The position numbers and the translations under genes were made by a program. Source: Ligustrum vulgare (lineage: Eukaryota > Streptophyta > Magnoliopsida > Lamiales > Oleaceae). From it: a stretch of DNA of 64,000 nucleotides. How positions within the stretch are numbered: position 1 is the first letter of the stretch; every line of letters starts with the position of its first letter. The stretch lies in the NCBI GenBank assembly GCA_963555705.1, contig OY743169.1:7688014-7752013 (forward strand), in the 5' to 3' direction. The notes beneath the pieces were generated by a model. That model had not been told where the DNA came from. It ran no database searches and saw nothing but the letters and a program-made list of their open reading frames with translations. This document shows positions 55,949 to 64,000 of the stretch, piece by piece.

Positions 55949-56455
55949 CAGGGACGGATCTATTTGAGGCCCAGTGGGGGCCATGGCCCTCACTGGGATC
56001 TGAAAAAATTTGAGCCCAGTTTTCGATTTGGGCCTGTTGGGGGCGATTAGGCCAAAAAAAAAAAATTGATCTCTCTATTTCTTTAAAGAAAATAGATTAA
56101 AATTGAGAAATTTGCAACTGCGAACAATTTAGAATTGATTATTGATGATGTATTGTCATATTTGATATTTCAGATTAATAGATTATGGAGAGATATTTAA
56201 TAAAAAGATATCTTCAAGAAAATGTTGTTGAGGAGAGTTCAAATAGAATTGAGAACAATGAGATTGACTCAAATAGAGTTTAGAATTGATTATTGATGAT
56301 GTATTGTCATATTTGCTTTGTCATTTCGATCATTTTGGTCCAAAAAAATTTCGGAGGCTCCGCCCTCGAACCCCTAGGAGAGGACCTCCGCCTCCCCCCT
56401 CACACCATTTGAAAAATTTGGTCCCCGCTCACTCGAATCTCTAACTCCGTTCCTG
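55949..56455. mobile_element. hAT-like non-autonomous element, 507 bp
   Basis: The ends are CAGGGACGGATCTA and, reverse complemented, CAGGAACGGAGTTAG. The 8-bp flanks are GGAGCAGG (55941-55948) and AGAGCAGG (56456-56463), 7 of 8. It contains an internal repeat of TAGAATTGATTATTGATGATG (about 56131 and 56281). Confidence 0.8.
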
Positions 56456-56617
56456 AGAGCAGGTATTTTGTAGATAAATAGAATGGTAATAATGAAGAGG
56501 AAAACGTTCTCTTGAGAGCTGTGGAACAGCACTGCGAAGAGAGAGAGAGAGAAGGAATGATAATGAGGGGAGGGAGGGGGCTCTGACTAAAAAAAACCTC
56601 TTTTTGGCAAAAGCGAA

Positions 56618-56758
56618 AAAAATAAGTTTTTAAACAACACAATTTCTCAAATAATCTTTTAACTACACATATTTTCTCTCTCCACTTCAACCACACATCT
56701 TACCCAAAACATAAAAAAAAATATTTTTAAACACCAAAATTTTAACAAACAGATACTA
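56618..56758. mobile_element. MITE, CTGTTTGGTAAA family
   Basis: It shares TTTTAACTACACATATTTTC, CTCTCCACTTCAACCACACATC and the terminal TTTTAACAAACAGAT with the other copies. The left end is unclear. Confidence 0.6.
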
Positions 56759-56852
56759 AAATTCTCGTGTATATGTGTAGGAAGTTGAAATCAAAACGAT
56801 GTTGTTTCGATCCAATGAATGTCAAAACGACGCTGTTTTGATTCCTCGGTGC

Positions 56853-56955
56853 TAAAAAAATAAAAATAAAAAACTGAACAGAAAGGGATTCAAACCCTTT
56901 ACGTCCACCACGCCATAACCTAAGAGTAGAGTTCCAACCGCTGGGCCGAAGTGAA
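56853..56955 (-). mobile_element. tRNA-derived SINE-like sequence
   Basis: On the minus strand an A-box-like GGCCCAGCGGTTGG (56945-56932) and a B-box-like GGGTTTGAATCCC (56897-56885) are spaced as in tRNA-type promoters. They are followed by a T-rich tail (A-rich on plus, 56853-56873). No target duplication was confirmed. Confidence 0.5.
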
Positions 56956-57038
56956 CAGGTTAGGAATAGTGCTTTCAAACTTGACACCTTTAAAGATAGT
57001 AGGAAGTAGGATAAATCAGACAAAATTGTACATTGTAT

Positions 57039-60000
57039 CTATCTATGATCTTCACTCTGTTGCCCATCATCACTTGCTAGAACAAGATGATCACCATCTC
57101 TTATTACAGACAAATCCTCAATCAAAGCACCATCTATTGTTAAAATTTTGGTGGGATGGAAACCAAATTTCTGATATCCCAAATCCAAAAGTTCTTGCAG
57201 AGAACCTGGCAAAAGCACCAGATTTTTAGCACCATCACCCCTTTCAGGACAACTGAGGACCACTCTGGCACGGTTCTGCGGATTAGCAAGGCCGAGAGGA
57301 GACGGAAAAACACCCCTTCCTCCTGCAAAATATCTTAAGTATTTGACATGGTTGGATAGTATAATGAGTAAGATTTTAGCTTGTCTTTTCTTCTTCAACA
57401 CTGTCCATGCCACATAGTTTTAAACTTTTCAGTATTGAGGGCTAACAAATGTCATTAATCCTACTTATAATAGAGTAAAGATTTGGATTGGTCCAAATTT
57501 GTCAATCAAATATGTTGCAATGAAGCCATAGTTACCTTGATTTGGTTTCATGGCAGCAGAGATAATCCCGAAGAGAGAATTTTGAAAAGTGCTCGACCTT
57601 CGTTTTAGAGGAGCCTTTGGCGACGTGTATTCCATGTTCAAAGGAGGCAATGTAGGTTCACTGGAGTACTTCTTAAGGTAGGGCGCATCCTGCACGTCGG
57701 GAATTAAACTCTTGGTTTTGTGGTCCATCTTCTTCTTGTTGGACTCTTGCTTTGTTTCAAATATTGCTTTAATATCCTCGTGGCCCTGATAATCGGCTAA
57801 AGCTCGTGGCGTCCAACCGTGCACGTCCGGTTTGTCAATATCCGCTCCTTGTTCCATCAGAAACTTGACGATTTCAATGTTTTCTTCGCATATAGCTGTA
57901 TGAAGTGGTGTTGTTCCCATACTGTTGAGCAATGTAATATCCCCTCCATATTTGATAATCTCCTTGAGTAAGTCTATGTTGCACTGCTCTACTGCGAAGC
58001 AGGCAAACTGACCAACATCACCAGATGATAATGTTGCTCCATTGTCTATCAGTAGTTTTATCACAGATTCGTGTTTCCCCAATATTGCGTCCCATAGTGG
58101 AACGTTTCCTTCGGAATCTGCATACAGACAGGTATGTCAATCTCATCATTTCCCTAAATCACTTTTCAACCAGACACATTTTCTCGAACCACGTATTTTT
58201 TTACCTCGAAAACGTCACATTCTCTATTTTTTACCAAACAAAGGCAGGTATTTAATAATTAGGAGGAAGAATTGGAGCAACCAAGATAAGTACCTTTTCT
58301 GTTAGGATCTGCTCCATAATCTAAGAGTAGAAGAACACATTCTAATCTTCCTTTTGATGATGCAAGATGCTGGATCATATAACAAGAAGCTACTGTTAGT
58401 TACAACTCCTCTAGCATAATAATAATAATAATAATAATTTAATTTCATAAAAGAATTGCAAGAAGCATACCAAAGCCGTGCGTCCATTGCTGTCTAATTC
58501 ATTTGGATCCAAGCTTCGTCTCAGCAAATTTTGCATCAACAGATCATCTCCTCTTTCAGCTGCAAAACACAAGCTGAGAGGCACGTCCATTCTGCCCTGT
58601 GCCAGCATGTGCTCCGTGTCCGCTAAAATTGTTTGCATCTCGGGATCTTTGTGCTCTTTCAAATGCTGCCCAATAAACATACATACATCAGAAAACTCTG
58701 ATCATGGCAATGGCATGGTAGGTATTTCAAATAAAATGGCAGCTTATTTACCCGAAGAAGATTGTTCATGATCATCGTCCCACCCCCAACATTTGCCTGA
58801 ACAATATTCAAAAAGGTAGTGCGATTCAACCGCAGCAACTGACTTAATCGTTTGGTACGAACAGTAAAAAGTTGCGGCCTGTAGCAAAGAACGCCCACTT
58901 CACCACAAACATCCCCCTTCTTTACCTCGCCTACTACCTATATCGGTTCGTTGCTTTAGAACAATTCTATCTTGAATTTTCTTATGGATGAAGAATGCCA
59001 TTAATTAATATTGGGAATGGACGATTTACCTGTTCTATTCCATTTCTATAGCAAATAAGATCCTGCAATCAACAACTTCGTATCAGAAGGCTGAGATATA
59101 TATATATTATAACATTAAGAGAAAGCTAGCTGCTGATGATCATTTTATTTCAGCAATGTGATACGGTACATGTATCAGTTGATTCTCACCATTGCACCAA
59201 TAACCAGAATATACAAATCCGAAGGTGCTTCATTTTGCAAAATTACATCTTCCCTTGGAGGGAAATACTCGGGCTTCATCTCCGAGACCTACAAGTATGT
59301 ATCAAATTTACATTAATAGAATTATTGTGTATAGATCATCAAACAAATGGATAACAAGCTTAATTATCAGGATGCAAAACAGAAAATGCACTTTGAATGG
59401 GCAGAGCAATATGAGAAATGAAACAAACAGAAACAAGTGAAAAGTAGCTGATCCATAAATCAAGCAGTCAAGGAAGTAAAGAATACCAGCTGAAAAAGTA
59501 GGTCATTTGAGATCCCATGGAACAAGTAGACCTTATCGACAAGGGAATAGAACAGAAAATGCGATATACTTGATTGAATGGCCTTTGGAAGCGCATCGAG
59601 GATTTCTTGTTGCTGCAGCCCTTCTGAGTCTGTTCTGTACCTTAGACACAAGTGTGCTAGCATCTGATCTAGCAGTCGAGGAGGCAGCTGGTTCCTTTTA
59701 GCAAAGCTCGAGGCAGCTTGTATACTATCTCTCTGGAGGACCATACAACACACTCAAAATGCAGAATTCAAGTTGTTTCTAGTGATGATGATTTCTCATG
59801 AAGAAACACTTTATAGTGTCTTCCCTAACGTAATTATTACGATTTATAAACAATACAATTTTTCAAACCACTTTTTAATCATCCAAATTGTCTCTCTCCA
59901 CTTTTCAACCACACATCTTACGTTTTAAACAGTAAAAAAAACCGTTTATAAACTGAACAAAGCATCAGTAGGTGTAATTTAAAAAATAATTAATGACTCA

Positions 60001-61683
60001 TCTAATTTTGAAAATCCCTACTGTGAAAAACACAATAAAAAAAATGTGCTTACAAATTTCCTAGTTCTACTGGTTCCATGAACAACCAAGTTGGTCATGT
60101 TTCCAATGATATAGGACGTCAGACCAAGGTTGAAGAGCATGTAGAAGATGTCGAATAACATTTCTCCCGTGTTCACCGGATGCAAATCACCATAACCAGT
60201 AGTCGAGAGAGTGGTAATGGACCAGTACATAGATGTCACATATACAGTCCATAAATTCGCTTGATGAAAATTTTCATTTGAAAGGTAAATCCACGTTTTT
60301 TTTGGATCCCAATACTTGTCAGCAATAAGATAATTTACGCATGCAGCAAAGTGAACTGCAAAGAGAGTAACCTACAAAAGGCAAAAACAGTAGAAGCTTG
60401 ATCAGAGAAGGCATAATTTTGTGACTTCAATGGAATGATCACTGGTTTCTTAAGATACTTACACACACAAGCTTCGTCACTCGAACCCAAAAGTAATTAT
60501 AGTTTTTGTCTTTCTCCAATCTGCAGTGATAAACGGCATGCCATGAATGAATAAAGATAATGAAAGACTAGGTACAAATGTACACTAGATTTTTAATGCA
60601 ATGCAATTTTACTTAGAAATCTTTGTAACCATGCAAAATTTACAGGATATGCAGAGAAGAGGAGGCAGAAAATTACAGTACGTACTTTTGAAACATATCG
60701 CTGACTCTCCTGAGACGCCAGAGACGGAGCATGTTAAAGTAGCCATATGATTCAAGAGGATGGGGCAAGATTTTCCGAGCAAGTTCAGAAGGTATTGTCG
60801 AGATGACATCAAATAATAACCAGGTTTTTGCATACCTCCATGCAATCAGGCTAGGACTGTCGATGAGAAGATAAGTTGCTTTGTCAAGGTAAGCAACAAA
60901 AAATGTCAGGACAATGTCAATAGCAAAAAATCCATTTACAACGTTGTCTGTAACAGAAAGAGGCCCCTTAGGTTGATCTAGGAACCCAAATTCAAAAGGA
61001 GACACCCATGCCGTGTAGAACACCAGTATTAACAAGAATGCTTCCCAAACTCTGCAGTAAAATTTGATTCAAAAAAGCTTCAGAAATCTGAAAAGGGAAG
61101 AAAGGAACAAGAAAATAGTATAATCCACAGTCCATATTCCCCAGAAAAAGAAAGGAAAAAAAAAAAAAAAGAAGAAGAAGGAGAAGCTTTTGGATGACAC
61201 GGAAATAGTGGCGTTTGTACAAACTAAAACAATTGAGTCTCAAAATATAAAGAAAAGACAAGTTTTGCAGAAAATGTAATCAACCCAGCAATAGAAAAAT
61301 GAAACAAGAATCTCATCACAATCATAAATATAATGCAGAAAGATGAACCAAATTACAAAATAAGGGTTCAATAACAATATATACGCACATGCAGGCAGGC
61401 ATATATATGCAATCTCCCAAGGTAAAATCTACCAACCCATTGTAATTAATTAAAAAGATCGAAAAAAGAAGAGGAAAGGTGCCATAAACCTGTAATGTGG
61501 ATCAAAGGGAGAGATTATGAAAGGGCGAAGCTTGATTCTGCGGTTATTTTGGGCGCCAAGAGAAGGGAGGATGCCAGTGGAGATACTGTGGGAGCTTTTA
61601 TCATCATCTCTTGAAACTCCTTCAATCTCACTTTCTACAGTTTCCATTCCAGACATTGTACCATTTTTCTTCTTTCCCAACAT
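57039..61683 (-). CDS. AKT6: Shaker-type inward K+ channel, AKT5/AKT6 (SPIK)-like, 12 exons, 878 aa
   Basis: Exons from 5': 61683-61490, 61051-60686, 60520-60463, 60371-60054, 59732-59487, 59288-59190, 59062-59030, 58937-58752, 58665-58471, 58369-58294, 58117-57536, 57322-57039. All introns are GT-AG, phases agree, and the total is 2637 nt. It is a plasma-membrane voltage-gated K+ channel subunit acting as a tetramer. Domains: cytosolic N-terminus (to about 65); S1-S6 with the S4 sensor [16 protein letters not shown] (~170-185); pore [12 protein letters not shown] (~260); C-linker; cyclic-nucleotide-binding-like domain (~370-490, [33 protein letters not shown]); ankyrin repeats (~525-690, [28 protein letters not shown]); KYSSEPT and [10 protein letters not shown]; and KHA (~790-870, [23 protein letters not shown]). 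TTGYGD, the N-terminal extension and the linker motifs match AKT6/SPIK better than AKT1, hence the symbol. Intron 10 and intron 4 contain MITEs. Confidence 0.94.
58140..58247. mobile_element. MITE forming most of K+ channel intron 10
   Basis: AATCACTTTTCAACCAGACACA, TTTACCTCGAAAACGTCACA and TTTTTTACCAAACAAA are family blocks. The intron (58118-58293) is 176 bp and the MITE fills about 60% of it. Confidence 0.65.
59835..59955. mobile_element. MITE in K+ channel intron 4
   Basis: It contains AAACCACTTTTTAATCATCC, CTCTCTCCACTTTTCAACCA and CACATCTTACG, within intron 4 (59733-60053). Confidence 0.6.
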
Positions 61684-61804
61684 TTTCCTTTCCCTTTATT
61701 TTCACTCCCTTCTCTCTCTCTCTCCATACACAAAACTTTTCTCTATTTGTTTCTTGTTGGTTTTTACTTGGTCTGATTTTCCGTCCGTGTCCAATGGTTT
61801 CCCT

Positions 61805-61841
<37 letters not shown>
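61805..61841 (-). promoter_or_regulatory. Inferred core promoter and CT/TA tracts of the K+ channel gene
   Basis: On the minus strand a TATATATATATATA run (61841-61827) is followed by a (GA)n tract (61826-61805), about 120 bp before the ATG at 61683. TATA followed by a GA-rich leader is usual for plant genes. The start site is inferred. Confidence 0.4.
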
Positions 61842-61949
61842 TCGATCTGTCCTGTCGTGTTTCATGTTCTCTGTCTGATCATCGTCTCCCCTTGTTTTTC
61901 TTTTCTGCTTTTAGTATCCTCTTTTCTTTCAAGGGTAATTTGACGTAAT

Positions 61950-62090
61950 ATATCAAATCTATTTTTTAACTATATTTATTTAAAGGACCACAATCTACTA
62001 TTCACTTATTAATTATACAATTGGTAAGACCTATAACGTACAAACTTTAGTACAGTACCAAGCAAGCGAGTCGACATCACAAAATATAGA
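61950..62090. other. Intergenic DNA upstream of the K+ channel gene
   Basis: Nothing was recognised beyond promoter-distal sequence. Confidence 0.4.
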
Positions 62091-62100
62091 AATGTTACTC

Positions 62101-62242
62101 AAAGTTTATAAGAAATTTGAAATACCTCAATCCAGTTAATATGATTGAAACAAGAGAACAAGTCTAACTCAAAAGTTTATAAGAGATTAGAAATACCTGA
62201 ACCCAGTTAATATGATTGAAATGAGAAAACAAGTCTAACTCA
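62101..62242. repeat. 71-bp tandem duplication
   Basis: AAAGTTTATAAGA ... CCAGTTAATATGATTGAAA ... AAGTCTAACTCA occurs at 62101-62171 and again at 62172-62242 with about eight differences. Confidence 0.85.
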
Positions 62243-62689
62243 AAATAATTATTTTTCAAATAAAGCGACTTAAGTGATTTTGACGAAAAATAATGTTCAT
62301 CGGTGAATCAGATGAAACAATAATTGTTTAGAAATGTTAGAGCAAAGTCCAAAACAACCTTAATAAAATAATTGTGTAGAATTTAACATCATAGAATAAA
62401 TCGAGGAACTAAGAATGTTCCACCCATGACAGCAATTTTCCCTTGCGCAATTTTAGCAGCTCTAATAACCAGGTTATTTTTATACTTTTATTATATCTCT
62501 TATTCCAATAATAATTAACTTATATCTCTATATCTTTTTCTGCCCTTTCAATGTAAACAAAGTTCTTGGAGTTCGACATTATTGTAAGGTTCGTCACATA
62601 CTATAAATATTCGTTAATTTCAATTTTATTATTAAAGCTTGCATTTTGGTTTTCCACCTATTGCTAGACGGGTTGGGTTAATTACATCA

Positions 62690-62950
62690 GTGTTCATTGA
62701 AGTTTGGAGTAAATTTCAAATCATCGTTCCGGTAACTTTCTTAAATGAATAATCACTAAAATTATTACGATTGCATTAGTAATCACTATGTTGAAAATAT
62801 TGACGTGAACCTTACGCAATACTATTAAATGTCAACGTGCAAATGGAAGAGTCAATTGTCATTGAAGTTTGGAGAAAATTCCAAAATGACCATTGAAGTA
62901 ATTTTCTTACAGTATTAGTTATTGAAGTTTATAACAATTACGCTACTGAT
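62690..62950. repeat. Diverged direct repeat, period ~160 bp
   Basis: TCATTGAAGTTTGGAG occurs near 62693 and 62859, followed in both by AAATT(T/C)CAAA and a TAACTTTCTTA/TAATTTTCTTA block. It is probably a piece of an older repeat. Confidence 0.6.
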
Positions 62951-64000
62951 CGACGGTTGTGTCAAGAGTCGTAGATTGGTGAATGATCATTATAGGAATC
63001 GTTAGATGTTATTGTATGTTAGTAAAATTAATTCAATAAGTTTTACTCCATTGACGTGATTTTATTCTATCGATATATCTACTAGACGATGAAATGCTAT
63101 CAATTTGGTTCACAAGTTGTCAAGGGTATCAAACGGCCAGTACATGATGGGATCATTTCTTTATTTTTAAATTGAAAATACAATACATACACAATTTTCA
63201 CAATAAATTGGTGGCCACTTTAACGACCCGTGTAAAATTTACTCCGAATTTCAGTAACCATCGACATGAATAAGCAAGTAATTTCATGGTCATTTTCCGT
63301 CTTAAAAAAAGCAACAAATTTTTTTTTTTTCTGTAAAACTACACTATTAATAGAGATTTGGTGCTGGATAAAAAATCTGAATCTTTCTTGTATTGCGTGA
63401 CACATTTATTCAACTGACAAATTGAATTGCCTGCCTCTTATAAGCAGTCCAAACCTATTAATGCAGTTCAAATTAATGATTTTATCATCTATTTTATAAT
63501 GCTGGATCACTTAAAAAATTATTTAAAATATGATCGAACGTGGAAATTTTTTTAAGCAAACTGATAAATGTAAATTTAAAGGTAAGATTTCATGTCCGTT
63601 AAAAATGAAAACATTAATCAGCACTTACTAAAGAAAAAAGGTGTTTCTCACATCCTGAAGGTCCGGACCTACCATGCCCAAGTCCATTAGTTCAAGATAA
63701 TAAATTCAAGTTATGCGTCCCAGGGACTAGGGTGAAAAGATTGAGTAAGTATCAGCACTTATTAAAGAAGTTCATATACTATTGTGACGTGACAAATTAA
63801 ATCGATAAAGTTGCAACTAATTATCAAAATAGAATTTGTTCCATAAAGTAACATAGCCAAGTCTACTTTAATGAAAAATAGTCAATATGCTTTTTATATT
63901 TGAGTCCAAAAACTATTTATTATTTCTTTGTTAATCGTTTGCTTTCCGAAAATCAAAAAAATTATGGATTTTTCGATCGTTACACTTTGTATATACACAT
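62951..64000. other. Intergenic DNA to the window end, nothing recognised
   Basis: No gene, RNA gene or bounded mobile element was recognised. Confidence 0.5.

Noticed and set aside
60170..60215. TTGYGD instead of TVGYGD in the K+ channel as a filter mutation
   Set aside because: Thr at this place is normal for several plant Shaker channels, including the KAT1 and AKT6 types.

Overview
This window is nuclear DNA of a flowering plant, most likely a eudicot. The supporting evidence is two intron-containing plant transporter genes with GT-AG introns, plant LTR retrotransposons primed by initiator tRNA-Met, Tourist-like and hAT-like non-autonomous transposons, Helitron-type termini and T-tailed SINEs, all in AT-rich intergenic DNA. 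I cannot name the species. Gene models and boundaries were worked out by hand from splice sites, reading phase and remembered protein families, with no database search.

Layout. Positions 1-9073 hold a Ty3/gypsy element whose 5' LTR is cut by the window edge. Its LTRs are about 99% identical, yet its interior has no usable coding capacity. From 9.1 to 30.4 kb there is no recognisable gene. This stretch contains hAT-like elements with 8-bp target duplications, Tourist-like MITEs with TTA/TAA duplications, two Helitron-type 3' ends, a copia-type solo LTR with 147-bp internal repeats, and older dispersed repeats. From about 30.5 to 33.58 kb there is a probable gypsy solo LTR carrying a nested MITE and a nested hAT element. 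It ends about 0.4 kb before the inferred promoter of the first real gene.

Gene 1 (35179-38491, + strand, 12 exons, 666 aa) is a plant borate exporter of the BOR family, closest in my reading to the BOR4 side. Gene 2 (57039-61683, - strand, 12 exons, 878 aa) is a Shaker-type voltage-gated K+ channel of the AKT5/AKT6 (SPIK) type, complete with CNBD, ankyrin repeats and KHA domain. Every exon junction of both models keeps phase. The two genes are not functionally linked by position.

Between the genes are a tRNA-derived SINE with a 14-bp target duplication, a dimeric ~355-bp tandem array ending in a Helitron-like terminus at 42413, and, in opposite orientation, a second Helitron-like terminus at 42703. 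Next to the latter lie broken exons of three unrelated host genes, all on the minus strand: a mitochondrial-type aldehyde dehydrogenase (ALDH2B), the co-chaperone HOP/STI1, and a GTG/COLD1-type membrane protein. The parsimonious reading is a gene-fragment-capturing Helitron. It is split by a very young, apparently full-length Ty1/copia element (47578-53513) with two 373-bp LTRs I read as identical, a perfect CCATT target duplication and one uninterrupted Gag-Pol frame. Its only visible defect is loss of the last cysteine of the Gag zinc knuckle.

The most interesting signals are the multi-gene transduplication, the young copia insertion, the gypsy element with young LTRs but a decayed, cytosine-poor interior, and the two Helitron-like units carrying tandem arrays near their 3' ends.
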